Assembly: GCA_035568175.1 (NCBI GenBank)
Contig: DATMON010000015.1
Span: forward strand, 62,001 to 126,000
Origin: AV40 sp035568175
GTDB taxonomy: Bacteria > Verrucomicrobiota > Verrucomicrobiia > Chthoniobacterales > UBA10450
Length of the DNA stretch: 64,000 bases
Direction: 5' to 3'
Below, in pieces: positions 1 to 8,027 of the stretch (positions are counted from its first letter, which is position 1; each line of letters opens with the position of its first letter). The position numbers and the translations under genes are program-made. The notes beneath the pieces were generated by a model, which made no database searches, had not been told where the DNA came from, and saw only the letters and a list, made by a program, of their open reading frames with translations.

Positions 1-906
1 AGGCGAACCGCCGATGTTCAATGCCCCGGGAATATGACCGCCGCCAAAGGCAAGCATGCTTCGAGTGTCAACGAGCGCGCCGGCCTTCTTTTCAATCGCT
101 TGCTTAAACGCTTTTGGCGGAAGAGCAGGAACGCGAGGAAGACCTCCCAATATCTCCGGACCTTCCGCATTCAGCTTCTTCATCACCGGGTAGTAGTTGG
201 GAACGGGCGGCGCAGTGGCCAGGGCATGCTCGGTAAACTTCTGGACGTCGTCGAACTGAAGAAACTTATTATGCCGCCGCTCGTAACCGATCGTGCTGGT
301 CAAGCGTGCCCCGATGTCCGCGCCGCAAGGCGAGCCGGCGCCGTGATTCGGATAAATCATGACGTGGTCCGGCATTTTCAGATAAAAATCGCGCAGGGTG
401 TGAAATTGCTTCTCGGCCAGTTGCTTGGTGTGCTTTTCGCCTAACAAGTCGGGTCGCCCCGCGGATGAAACGAAGAGCGAATCCCCGGTCAGAATTCCCC
501 ACGGAGTGTCGGGATGATCCGACTCGGCCAATAAATACGAAAGATGCTCCGGTGTGTGCCCAGGCGTGTGTCGCGCGGTGATGAGCACTTCACCAAACTC
601 GAACCGATCGCCGTCTTTTATTTCCTCGTGCTCGAAGCCGTACTCGGCCCCGCCTTCGCGACTGACATAAATCTTCGCCGATTCCAAACGCGCGCGGAGC
701 TCACGCGAACCGCTGACGAGATCGGCGTGAATATGCGTTTCGAAAATGTGCGTGATCGCCACGCCGGATTCCCGCGCCATCTCGATGTAAACATCACAGT
801 CCGGTCGCGGATCGAAAACTGCCGCAACACCTTCATCATCGTCGCCGACGAGATAGGATAGCTCGGCGATGCCGGGCGTCTGAACGGTTTTGAAAACGAG
901 CGACAC
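1..906 (-). CDS. MBL-fold hydrolase with rhodanese region, persulfide dioxygenase-like (3' end outside window)
   Basis: Reading from a GTG at 906 gives an open frame to the left edge (302 codons, no stop). The N-terminal part is a metallo-beta-lactamase fold: a metal-binding stretch THIHADLVSG (about residues 57-66), TPGHTPEHLSYLL, TGDSLFV..AGRPDLLG and HGAGSPCGADIG followed by STIGYERR. The last part, VDTRS..GGGHIPGALNIGGSP, is the start of a rhodanese-type domain. This arrangement is known in ETHE1/CstB-type persulfide-handling enzymes, so a cytoplasmic role in sulfur oxidation is likely. The usual HxHxDH third ligand is Leu here (HIHADL), a variation that also occurs in related family members. 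The sulfite oxidase-like gene next door on the same strand fits sulfur metabolism. No ATG lies upstream in frame, so GTG is chosen. Confidence 0.85.
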   Translation of the reverse strand, partial: MSLVFKTVQTPGIAELSYLVGDDDEGVAAVFDPRPDCDVYIEMARESGVAITHIFETHIHADLVSGSRELRARLESAKIYVSREGGAEYGFEHEEIKDGDRFEFGEVLITARHTPGHTPEHLSYLLAESDHPDTPWGILTGDSLFVSSAGRPDLLGEKHTKQLAEKQFHTLRDFYLKMPDHVMIYPNHGAGSPCGADIGARLTSTIGYERRHNKFLQFDDVQKFTEHALATAPPVPNYYPVMKKLNAEGPEILGGLPRVPALPPKAFKQAIEKKAGALVDTRSMLAFGGGHIPGALNIGGSP

Positions 907-943
907 GCCAAGAGTTAACGCGAAGGAGCACCGAACTTCAACT

Positions 944-1080
944 CTGGGGAGCGCACGCGCCCTCGCGTGCACATTTCGGCGCCCTCGCCGAAATGCTCTT
1001 GTTATCCGATTTGCGTTGCGGACAAAGTTCGCGATGCCGAGGCGGCATCGCCGGCACGCGAGGGCGCGTGCGCTCCCCAG
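944..1080. repeat. Palindromic intergenic element with 27-bp perfect terminal inverted repeats
   Basis: Positions 944-970 and 1054-1080 are exact reverse complements (CTGGGGAGCGCACGCGCCCT and onward). Two further hairpins lie inside: ATTTCGGC..GCCGAAAT at 972-993 and GATGCCG-AGG-CGGCATC at 1033-1049. The element fills the gap between two minus-strand genes and would form a long stem in DNA or RNA. It encodes nothing visible and resembles a MITE or a large REP-type element. Confidence 0.85.
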
Positions 1081-1084
1081 AAAA

Positions 1085-2158
1085 TCAAGTTACTTCGACC
1101 GTGATCCGCAGCAGATGGTTGATCATGTAGGTGCCCCGATCGGGATTGCGTTCGATCGGTTGCGTCCGGCCTTTGGAATCGGTCGCGCGCGCGATCAGTA
1201 TTGCTCTGCCCGAACGGGCAGGCGTTTTCCAATTAAATTCCCAGAGTCGCCAAGCATTTGGTTTCGATTCATCGAGTAACTTCGCTTCTTTCCAAGTCGA
1301 TCCGCCATCGGCGCTGAACTCGACCTTCGTAATCTCGCCATTACCCGTCCAGGCCGCGCCACGAACGCGCACGTTTGAATTTGACGAAACGGTTTCGCCT
1401 TCAGTCGGCCCCGCGATTTCCGCTTTCGTTTGCATTTCCGAAAGCGGAACTAACTCGGTGTTGCCCCCTCGCTTCTCCCAAAGCGCGTAATCGAGCGTTT
1501 GATAGTAACCGTTGAACGGCTTGTCGGTCACGATGACGCGCTGGAGCCATTTGATCGACGCCACCGCGTACCAACCGGGCACGATCGCGCGCACGGGAAA
1601 GCCGTTCTCCGGCGGAAGATCGACATCGTTCATCTTGTAAGCGAGCAACACATCGCACGCTTTCTCCAACGGAATGCTGCGGGCGAAATTGAATTCGCTG
1701 GCGGGACTTTTCGGATCTTCGGGCTTTCCGCGATCCGTGCCTTCCAAAATTATCTCGCGCGCGCTTGATTTAACTCCGGCGCGATCGAGCAGAATCGACA
1801 ACGCAACGCCGGTCCATTCGGCATTGCCCACTCCGCCGAGTCCCCATTGCACGCCTTTGACTTTCGGCTCGAGAAAATTTCGATTGTTACCAGCGCATTC
1901 GAGCGTGGCCGGAATCTTTCTCGATTCAAGCTTGGTCAGTTCGTCGAAATCGATTTCGAAAGGTCTCTCGACTTCGCCTTCAACCAGCAGCCGCCACTTG
2001 TTCTTGTCGATCTTCGGGATGGGAAAATGCGACCGAACGTAAAATGATTTCGTCGGTGTAATGAAACCGTCGAGGTTCTCGAACGGCATCTCGAGATTCA
2101 GAGGATCCTCGCTCCGAACAATCTTTCCATTGCGGAGCGCCAGCGATTGTTTTTGCAT
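1085..2158 (-). CDS. Sulfite oxidase-like molybdopterin oxidoreductase
   Basis: A 357-residue protein of the sulfite oxidase superfamily. The Mo-cofactor domain fills about residues 25-245 and carries the expected cofactor Cys (C88) in ATLECAGNNR, followed by GVQWGLGGVGNAEWTGV and PVRAIVPGWYAVASIKWL. The C-terminal 110 residues form the beta-rich dimerisation domain (VRGAAWTGNGEITKVEFSADGG). No Tat or Sec signal and no heme domain is present, so it is either cytoplasmic or uses a partner for export. It likely oxidises sulfite to sulfate; other sulfoxide or nitrate substrates in this superfamily cannot be excluded. It lies downstream of the persulfide-dioxygenase-like gene on the same strand, with a palindromic element between them. 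Start ATG at 2158. Confidence 0.9.
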   Translation of the reverse strand: MQKQSLALRNGKIVRSEDPLNLEMPFENLDGFITPTKSFYVRSHFPIPKIDKNKWRLLVEGEVERPFEIDFDELTKLESRKIPATLECAGNNRNFLEPKVKGVQWGLGGVGNAEWTGVALSILLDRAGVKSSAREIILEGTDRGKPEDPKSPASEFNFARSIPLEKACDVLLAYKMNDVDLPPENGFPVRAIVPGWYAVASIKWLQRVIVTDKPFNGYYQTLDYALWEKRGGNTELVPLSEMQTKAEIAGPTEGETVSSNSNVRVRGAAWTGNGEITKVEFSADGGSTWKEAKLLDESKPNAWRLWEFNWKTPARSGRAILIARATDSKGRTQPIERNPDRGTYMINHLLRITVEVT

Positions 2159-2170
2159 GATCCGTTTTAA

Positions 2171-2312
2171 TTAAACACCCCGCTTCAGCGGGGTGTCAAC
2201 GGACCTGGGCGCATTGAGCTGCTTTAGCAGTTTCGTTCACGACTAAAACCGCTGAAGCGGTTCACGGCACGCAAGCGAAGATCGCGTCCACCGCGCTGAA
2301 GCGTGGTGTTAA
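2171..2312. repeat. TTAACACC-type palindromic element, copy 1
   Basis: Both ends read TTAA(A)CACC.CGCTTCAGCG inward, as imperfect inverted repeats, and a central hairpin AAACCGCTGAAGCGGTT lies between them. A second copy with the same plan lies at 46663-46769. The element is non-coding and sits just upstream of the sulfite oxidase-like gene. Confidence 0.75.
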
Positions 2313-2315
2313 CGA

Positions 2316-2549
2316 TTATTGTCCGATCCACAGAGACGCGCCGATCAAAAATAGTCCACCGGCCATAATCGTCGTGCCAGGAAGCGAGCACATGCTGAAT
2401 ACCGTGAAGTGCGACGGATCGCAGCCAAAAACGACTGCTCCCGCTATCAGGATGATGATGGCGATAACTGTTCTCAACACCAACAAAGACAGCACTACGG
2501 ACACCATGGTTACACGACAACGCCACGATTCTTTTGTAGCGGAAACCAT
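2316..2549 (-). CDS. Possible small membrane protein
   Basis: A 77-residue reading frame with two strongly hydrophobic segments (about residues 15-42 and 57-75) and a Cys-containing loop. It starts at ATG 2549 and stops immediately beside the palindromic element at 2171-2312. No convincing ribosome binding site precedes the ATG, and I do not recognise the family. The two clean membrane segments argue that it is a real gene; its short length and repeat-rich surroundings argue against it. Function unknown. Confidence 0.35.
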   Translation of the reverse strand: MVSATKESWRCRVTMVSVVLSLLVLRTVIAIIILIAGAVVFGCDPSHFTVFSMCSLPGTTIMAGGLFLIGASLWIGQ

Positions 2550-2915
2550 TACAGGAGGTGCTGCATTACCTCTGGATTCAAAGAGTATCTGGCATAAGAG
2601 CGCGCTTCTTATTCCGATGTTCGTCAGTACCGAGCTGGCGGTGGAATGGGGCCGTTCACTCCCCTCTTGTCACTTCAGGCTTATTTTCGGTCAAAATGCC
2701 ACTCGAAAATGCTGATTTCCTTGGCGCGCCGTAGCCTTGCGCGAAGGCGGCTCCTGGGAAGAAGCGGTTCCGTTCCCTTTTTGACATTGGGCCAAATCCG
2801 ACCTCTGACCGCTGACTTCTGTTCTCCGACCTCTGAAGAGCGGGGTTACCGACCCTTCGTTTGATACCTTTTTGACATTTGCGCAGACGCACCAAGAAAA
2901 CCTATTCTGTCTGTT
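2550..2915. other. Intergenic stretch with degenerate repeats only
   Basis: No convincing gene was found on either strand. It holds a sequence GGCGCGCCGTAGCCTTGCGC with AAGGCGG (2728-2754) that also occurs, diverged and inverted, near 8608-8640, direct repeats of the type GACCTCTGA (around 2810-2838), and two copies of CTTTTTGACATT (near 2778 and 2869). Confidence 0.5.
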
Positions 2916-3839
2916 GTGAAGTCGCTGGCAAGCTTTACGGCTGTTGTCATTTGCTCGGCCTTTCCTATTTGGCAGAGCCAGGTAATTGCTCAGGAAAAGC
3001 CGCGCGTACTTTATACAAGTCTAAGCGGCACGATTCACATTGAGAATTTCCCATTGGCCGAAGGGACAGATGCCGAAGAGGCTGCGGCAGATACGTGGGT
3101 GGTTTCTACGGGCGATCCCGCTCAACGAGCCGAGCTACCGCTCCAATCGAGGATGTCAGTGCCCGAGGAATTCCATTCTTCGCCGAACGACGAGTGGATC
3201 TTTGGCCTATTAGGTGTTGGGTCTGGTCTTCGGTCCAGCAACCTTTTCCATCGCGTGAATCCAGTGCAAGTGGAGATGGTCGCTAAAGACAAATCTTTCA
3301 ACGAACTGGTTTGGGAGAATTGCGTTAAACTGGGAGTCTTGAAAGAGAACTATTCCGCTGAGGGTGTTTATGCGATGACATTCTTCGTTTGCTGGAGTCT
3401 CGATTCGAGCCGTTTCTTAATCGAGTTAAGTGGAGGCGAGGAAAAGAGCGCGATGCACCGCGGACACCTTTACTTCAACACACGAACAAAGAAATTCGAG
3501 ATGACGGACTACGTCCGCAAGCTGAACAAATCAAAGTCTGCCATGCTCGCTTGCGCCGAACCGATCGATCCGCTTCCGAGCGAAGTCGAGCTGAAGACGC
3601 GTCTCGACAGGCTCGATCAGCAGTTGAACAAAACGTACGGCGAAGTAATCGCAAAGACTCAGAAGGATCGGGTTTCTCTTGTGCGCGAGGGCCAGCGCGC
3701 ATGGATCAAGCATCGCGATGAGGGAGTGAAATTTTACGTCTCGCTTTTCCCGCAGGCGGAGCAAGAGCGGCGCCGCCTTCAGTTTATGGGTGATGTCACA
3801 GCAGCAAGGATCGAAGAGCCACCGGAAGAGTGGGAGTAA
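2916..3839 (+). CDS. Secreted protein with LprI-like C-terminal domain
   Basis: A 307-residue protein that starts at GTG 2916 with a signal peptide (about residues 1-25, ending near VIAQ). The middle (about 60-200) is unrecognised. The C-terminal 100 residues, with LDRLDQQLNKTYGEVIAKTQ..RVSLVREGQRAWIKHRDEG, match the pattern of the LprI/DUF1311 family, whose founding member inhibits lysozyme. A Cys starts the domain (C214 region), but its usual second Cys is not evident after HRDEG. It is probably periplasmic. A role in lysozyme tolerance is only a family-based guess. It is followed by a broken gene. Confidence 0.7.
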   Translation: MKSLASFTAVVICSAFPIWQSQVIAQEKPRVLYTSLSGTIHIENFPLAEGTDAEEAAADTWVVSTGDPAQRAELPLQSRMSVPEEFHSSPNDEWIFGLLGVGSGLRSSNLFHRVNPVQVEMVAKDKSFNELVWENCVKLGVLKENYSAEGVYAMTFFVCWSLDSSRFLIELSGGEEKSAMHRGHLYFNTRTKKFEMTDYVRKLNKSKSAMLACAEPIDPLPSEVELKTRLDRLDQQLNKTYGEVIAKTQKDRVSLVREGQRAWIKHRDEGVKFYVSLFPQAEQERRRLQFMGDVTAARIEEPPEEWE

Positions 3840-3866
3840 ATAGTTAGTTATGATGAGCAGTCTATA

Positions 3867-4052
3867 ATGAGACTTCTAAATAGATTATTCATCGCTCTGA
3901 CAATTGCCGGCTTGGCAACAACGTTGATCGCCCTCAACGCCCACGCCGGTGGCCTGGCCTTTGATCGAGCGGGCAATCTCTTTGAAGCGCACGGCCACGC
4001 GATCTTTAAATCGGCTGGCCGTTTGTCTATTTTCCAAACATTAGCAGTTTGA
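3867..4052 (+). pseudogene. Truncated NHL-repeat type secreted protein
   Basis: Sixty-one codons encode a signal peptide (LFIALTIAGLATTLIALNAHA) followed by GGLAFDRAGNLFEAHGHAIF, which resembles the first blade of a secreted NHL/beta-propeller protein (typical form: GLAFDsaGNLFVAD..sIfkf). The reading then ends after a few unrelated residues, whereas such proteins carry many blades. It is most likely the 5' remnant of a decayed gene. A genuine short secreted peptide is less likely. Confidence 0.55.
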
Positions 4053-4076
4053 GAGTGTTAACTGCGCCGGCAGCAC

Positions 4077-4093
4077 TTGGCACACCGTGTTGC
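4077..4093 (+). promoter_or_regulatory. Near-consensus sigma-54 site with 1-bp longer spacing
   Basis: TTGGCACACCGTGTTGC resembles the -24/-12 sigma-54 consensus, but GG and GC are separated by 11 instead of 10 bases, so it is probably weak or inactive. It lies 20 bp upstream of a correctly spaced copy. Confidence 0.3.
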
Positions 4094-4098
4094 ATTTC

Positions 4099-4114
4099 TT
4101 GGCACGCAACTTGC
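4099..4114 (+). promoter_or_regulatory. Sigma-54 (RpoN) type promoter, -24/-12
   Basis: TTGGCACGCAACTTGC matches the YTGGCACGNNNNTTGC consensus at all conserved positions, with GG at 4101-4102 and GC at 4113-4114 (10 bases between). Transcription would start near 4126, which fits the ATG at 4141 of the response-regulator gene. No enhancer-binding activator gene is present in the window. Confidence 0.65.
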
Positions 4115-4140
4115 GACAATGTCTAAAACATTAACCAGAG

Positions 4141-4740
4141 ATGAAGATGAAAACGGATACCGATACCCCATTTAAATTCACCGTCCTTCTTGTTGAAGAT
4201 GACGACAAATTTCGCAAACAGCTCGCCGAATACCTACGCGGTGAGGGCTTTCAAATCGTCGAAGCAAACTCGAGTTCGCAGGCTTGTGCATTGATTCGCG
4301 AACGCAAGATTTCACTCGTTCTCCTGGATTGGGATCTTCATAGGCGCAATTCTTCCGGGGAAGATTCCTCAACCGGCTTCGAAGTCATTCGCACTTGTCA
4401 TGAAGTCGATGGGCTTTTGCCAGTCGTTGCAATGAGTGGTGCCCGTGACTTCGACGCCCGGGGTGATTCGATGATGGCCGGGGCCGATGGCTTTCTACAA
4501 AAGCCATTCGCACTGCCACTGCTTACCGAGCACTTGCGGCGTTGGATGGGCAGAGTCAAAGCGGAAAAGAACCCGTTCACCCAGCTGACCGCTGGGGTCA
4601 TTGAAACAGCTGATGCAGTCAGTCGCGCATATACCCGCGCTGTTGTCGAAAGGGTCGGCTCGGCTTTGCAAGCCGCCCCAAAGCTTGGTCTCAGCCGCCA
4701 AACGGTAGCCTCTTATCTTGCATCCGCACCGGCGGCCTAA
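4141..4740 (+). CDS. Response regulator with receiver domain and short C-terminal helical region
   Basis: A 199-residue protein. A receiver domain (about residues 12-135) has the acidic pair (VEDDDKF), the phospho-acceptor in VLLDWDLHRR, Ser in VVAMSGA and Lys in FLQKPFA. The DWDLHRRNSSGEDSSTG stretch is slightly longer than usual after the phospho-Asp. The C-terminal 60 residues end in KLGLSRQTVASYLASA, which looks like a small FIS-type helix-turn-helix, so DNA binding is possible. It is the first gene of a cluster with a Ser/Thr kinase, an ECF sigma factor and a second receiver protein, and lies behind a sigma-54-like promoter. ATG AAG ATG gives two adjacent possible starts. Confidence 0.85.
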   Translation: MKMKTDTDTPFKFTVLLVEDDDKFRKQLAEYLRGEGFQIVEANSSSQACALIRERKISLVLLDWDLHRRNSSGEDSSTGFEVIRTCHEVDGLLPVVAMSGARDFDARGDSMMAGADGFLQKPFALPLLTEHLRRWMGRVKAEKNPFTQLTAGVIETADAVSRAYTRAVVERVGSALQAAPKLGLSRQTVASYLASAPAA

Positions 4741-4763
4741 CCAATGGGCGAAGGGCGCTATAT

Positions 4764-5792
4764 ATGGAAGTAAACGTGAACCCAAAAAAGTGTCCGCAAT
4801 GCGGGTTTGTTTTTGGAGGCGCGGTGGTTGTGTCCGATTTGTGTCCAAAGTGTCTGTTGAAACAAGCACTGAAAGGGCGACCGGCGGAGGACACCGAAAC
4901 TTTATGGCCGCCTTCGGTTGAATTACTTGCCAAAGCGATGCACGGAAATGGAGTCGAACCAATCAAATTAATTGGCCAAGGAGGAATGGGAGCGGTCTAT
5001 AAAGCGTGGCAATGGAATCCAAACCGCATCGTAGCGTTGAAAGTCATGCCGCCGACGGCCGCCGATGGTGGCACCATCAACCAGCGTTTTCACCGTTTTA
5101 AACGGGAGGCGCGATTGCTGAAACAATTGAGTCATCCGAATGTAGTTACCGTCCACGATTTCGAATTAGCGGGTGATTTCGTCTATTTCACAATGGATCT
5201 TGTCGATGGCCGAACCTTGCGCGAGATGCTGACCGAATCCGCCGGACCATTGAGTCCGTCTTACGCCTTCAAACTCTTTCTGCAATTGTGCAACGGATTG
5301 CGCTACGCCCATCAGAGTGGCGTCATCCATCGGGACATTAAGCCGGAGAACTTATTGGTGGATAAAGAAGGCGTTTTAAAGATTGTCGACTTTGGCATCG
5401 CTAAGCTGAATCGCGGGGGGGCATCCACTGAGTGCCAAACCTCCGACAGTTGGCGAATGGGCACACTGAATTACATGGCTCCCGAACAGGTCGGGGAACC
5501 GAAAGCAGTCGATTACCGGGCCGACATTTATTCGGCCGGCGTGGTTTTATATGAAATGCTGACCGGCGAACGGCCGTTGGGTCTATTTCCGCCGCCGCCT
5601 TCCCAGACGGCTAAAGTTGACTCGTCATGGGATGCGGTGTTGTTCAGAGCACTCGCAAGCGATGTGGCGCGTCGCTATCAGGACATGCGCGAATTCAAAC
5701 GGGCCGTGGTAGCGGCGCTGTGCTGGGGTGGTCTTGGCCACGGGTCAAAATCGTTTCGAGATATGCCTGAAACCTATCGAAGGGCCGCATGA
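4764..5792 (+). CDS. Serine/threonine protein kinase with N-terminal zinc ribbon
   Basis: A 342-residue protein. Residues 10-30 hold two CxxC pairs (CPQC..CPKC), a zinc ribbon often seen in verrucomicrobial and planctomycetal kinases. The Hanks-type kinase domain spans about 68-325: glycine loop GQGGMGAVYKA, catalytic Lys in VALKVMP, HRDIKPENLL catalytic loop, DFGIAKL and MAPEQ activation segment. There is no transmembrane segment or sensor domain, so it is a soluble cytoplasmic kinase. Its stop codon overlaps the ECF sigma start (ATGA), so the two are translationally coupled. This suggests that the kinase acts on the sigma factor or on one of the neighbouring receivers, which is an inference. 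Confidence 0.93.
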   Translation: MEVNVNPKKCPQCGFVFGGAVVVSDLCPKCLLKQALKGRPAEDTETLWPPSVELLAKAMHGNGVEPIKLIGQGGMGAVYKAWQWNPNRIVALKVMPPTAADGGTINQRFHRFKREARLLKQLSHPNVVTVHDFELAGDFVYFTMDLVDGRTLREMLTESAGPLSPSYAFKLFLQLCNGLRYAHQSGVIHRDIKPENLLVDKEGVLKIVDFGIAKLNRGGASTECQTSDSWRMGTLNYMAPEQVGEPKAVDYRADIYSAGVVLYEMLTGERPLGLFPPPPSQTAKVDSSWDAVLFRALASDVARRYQDMREFKRAVVAALCWGGLGHGSKSFRDMPETYRRAA

Positions 5793-6511
5793 CCACGTCG
5801 TTTTCTCGGGACTATTTCCCCACCACACATTGGAGCGTGATAAATAATGCGGGAAATTCTCAATCGCTCCTGGCCGAAAGTGCGTTGAATGAACTTTGCT
5901 TCCGTTATTGGGAGCCTTTATACGTCTTTGCGCGTCACGGCGGCACCGCGCACGCCAATGCCGAGGATTTGGTTCAAAGCTTCTTCCTCGATTTTCTGGA
6001 GGAAAATTATCTGCAGGGTCTGGACAGTAAAAACGGACGGTTCCGGGCGTTCTTGCTCGAATGTTTCAAAAATCATTCACGCAATGAATGGAAGCGGGCT
6101 GGTCGCCAGAAACGCGGCGGCGGCGCCGATCATCTTCCGTTGGACTGGGCGACTGCCGATGAAAAATTTCAATCTCTTATGGCAGCGGAGACGCCGGAGA
6201 AAATGTATGACCGGGCTTGGGCCGTCACGCTGCTGGAGCAAGTCCTAGAGCTACTAGGCGAGGAAATGCAGGCCAAAGGGAAGGGCGAGCTGTTTGAGGA
6301 ATTAAAACCTAGCCTCATGGTCGACCGGGCCGACTTTAGTTATGGAGACGCTGCCAACCGATTGAAACTGAGTGAAGAGGCTACGCGGCAAGCAGCAAAG
6401 CGCCTTCGTGAATACTATCAGAAATTGCTCCGTCAGGAGATTCTAAAAACGTGCGATCCGGCGGAAGTCGAACAGGAAATCCAGTTCCTTCTGAATGCGT
6501 TTTCAGATTGA
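5789..6511 (+). CDS. ECF-type RNA polymerase sigma factor (Ser/Thr kinase-associated)
   Basis: A 240-residue protein. The N-terminus FSRDYFPTTHWSVI and the region-2 stretch YWEPLYVFARHGGTAHANAEDLVQSFFLDFLE are characteristic of a planctomycete/verrucomicrobial ECF group, and a C-terminal region with FSYGDAANRLKLSEEATRQAAKRLREYY is the region-4 helix-turn-helix. It would direct RNA polymerase to a dedicated promoter set. No anti-sigma factor or membrane regulator is encoded nearby. It overlaps the kinase gene by 4 bp, so control by phosphorylation is the natural hypothesis, as in other kinase-linked ECF groups. Confidence 0.9.
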   Translation: MTTSFSRDYFPTTHWSVINNAGNSQSLLAESALNELCFRYWEPLYVFARHGGTAHANAEDLVQSFFLDFLEENYLQGLDSKNGRFRAFLLECFKNHSRNEWKRAGRQKRGGGADHLPLDWATADEKFQSLMAAETPEKMYDRAWAVTLLEQVLELLGEEMQAKGKGELFEELKPSLMVDRADFSYGDAANRLKLSEEATRQAAKRLREYYQKLLRQEILKTCDPAEVEQEIQFLLNAFSD

Positions 6512-6591
6512 CGCAAACAATCGGTAGAAAAGCAAAAATAGTTCGTCACAGGCAGCGGCGAACGTTTCTGAGTTCAGTGAAGAAAACAATC

Positions 6592-7077
6592 ATGAACTCA
6601 AAGAACAATACACAGACTTGCCTGCCACCACCATCTACCGATTTAGCCTGCAACTCCGCGGACGCCAAGGAATCCAAGGCAGCAATCCCGCCGATGCTAC
6701 AGGTGTTGTTGCTGGAGGACAATGTGGAGTTGGCGGAGTTGCTCCGTTTGATGTTTGAAATGTGGGGATTCCAACCCACGGTGGCCCATCTGGGCCGGGA
6801 CGCCTCACGATTGCTTGAAGAGCAAGAATTCCGTCTGGCCTTGGTGGACATTGATTTGCCCGACACGACCGGATTTGAGGTAGTTGCTGGCGCATTGGCG
6901 CAAGGCTGGTTGCAGAACACCAAAATCATCTTCTTTTCGGGCGAACCCAGCGATGATCGGGTGGCAATGGCTAGGCAGTTCCCCGGCAGTCTCTTCGTTC
7001 CCAAGCCGTTTGAAATGCAAAATCTACTGGGGCTGATCCAAAAATTGTTTCCGAATGAACCGACCTGCGAGTGTTAG
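6592..7077 (+). CDS. Single-domain response regulator (receiver only)
   Basis: A 161-residue protein with an unstructured Pro/Thr/Ser-rich N-terminus (about 35 residues), then one receiver domain: LLLEDN acidic pair, phospho-Asp in LALVDIDLPD, Ser in IIFFSGEP and Lys in FVPKPF. No output domain follows, so it probably acts by protein contact, as CheY-like or Spo0F-like proteins do. The frame is open further upstream, overlapping the sigma gene, but the ATG at 6592 gives the normal domain start and is preferred. It is the last member of the regulator-kinase-sigma-regulator cluster. Confidence 0.85.
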   Translation: MNSKNNTQTCLPPPSTDLACNSADAKESKAAIPPMLQVLLLEDNVELAELLRLMFEMWGFQPTVAHLGRDASRLLEEQEFRLALVDIDLPDTTGFEVVAGALAQGWLQNTKIIFFSGEPSDDRVAMARQFPGSLFVPKPFEMQNLLGLIQKLFPNEPTCEC

Positions 7078-7250
7078 TGGCAGAACATTGACTGATTATC
7101 GAAATTTCCAGAGCCGACTGAGGCGAAAACGTCGTCCACAACGATCACCTTCACGTGCACCATTATCTTGCAAGCGAGGACGCCTGCCACCACAGATAAC
7201 GGATAACGGAGAACGAATAACTGATAACGGCACCGCAATGCGGCGTTGCA

Positions 7251-8027
7251 TCAGAATTTGTAGTTCAGACCGGCGCGAACGATGTGCCCTTCGGTTTCCG
7301 CCTGAAAATGAAAGGGCGCAGCCACACCCACGCCAGTTTCAAAGCCGCTGAAATCCTGTTTGTCCAAAGCGAAAAACAGGTACTCGGCTTTCAGCGACCA
7401 GTGTCTCCCAATTAATCGCTCCACTCCGCCCCCAACGGTGTATCCCCAATCGAAATCGGTCCGACTGGTGTTGATCAGAAAAGGGCCGCACGGTCCCGTG
7501 TTACAGTTGTCGATCATGCGAGTGCTGTAATTGACGCCGATCGCGCCGCCGGTCGCGTAAATCAGCCAGCAATCAAGCGTGAATCCGATTCGGCCGCGCA
7601 AGGTGGTATAGAAATCACTATCGGTCTCGCCGCGATTGCCGTTGAAAACAGGATTATCGGGTTTTGGATTGGCACTGCCTTCCAAATTCATGTAACCGAG
7701 ATCAAATTCGGGTCCGATGACGATCCGGTTCCATTGAAAGTTGTAACCAAGCTCGCCGCTGGCAACGACGCCAGATTCGCTATATCCCCACTCCGCGTTG
7801 TCGCGATTAAAATCAAAATGATCCAAATCGAACGTCTCGCTATGGCCGAACTGGCCGCCGACATTCAGACCGATGTAAAAGCCGGTCCAGTTGCATTCCG
7901 GCGCGGGGGCAGGCGCAACTTGTTTCATTTCCTTGCCGCTCGAAATCGGCTCGGGACCAGCGACGGCGGTTAACACTAACGCAGCGCAAGCGAAAAACAG
8001 AATGGTCAGGCGGATTAGCTGTTTCAT
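7251..8027 (-). CDS. Outer-membrane beta-barrel protein
   Basis: A 258-residue protein with a signal peptide (about 1-24, ending TAVAGPEP), a short Ala/Pro linker, and then alternating strands: WTGFYIGLNVGGQFG, ASGELGYNFQW, LRGRIGFTLDCWLIYATGGA, YTVGGGVERLIG, SLKAEYLFF and HIVRAGLNYKF. It ends in a terminal Phe, typical of barrels inserted by BamA. It resembles the Omp25/Omp31-like 8-strand porin-type family. The ATG at 8027 is chosen over a start at 8066 because it sits directly at the signal peptide. It is a monocistronic minus-strand gene and no specific function can be assigned. Confidence 0.85.
   Translation of the reverse strand: MKQLIRLTILFFACAALVLTAVAGPEPISSGKEMKQVAPAPAPECNWTGFYIGLNVGGQFGHSETFDLDHFDFNRDNAEWGYSESGVVASGELGYNFQWNRIVIGPEFDLGYMNLEGSANPKPDNPVFNGNRGETDSDFYTTLRGRIGFTLDCWLIYATGGAIGVNYSTRMIDNCNTGPCGPFLINTSRTDFDWGYTVGGGVERLIGRHWSLKAEYLFFALDKQDFSGFETGVGVAAPFHFQAETEGHIVRAGLNYKF

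Noticed and set aside
2552..2580. Strong AGGAGGTG Shine-Dalgarno-like sequence on the plus strand
   Set aside because: No ATG, GTG or TTG at usable spacing opens more than a few codons.
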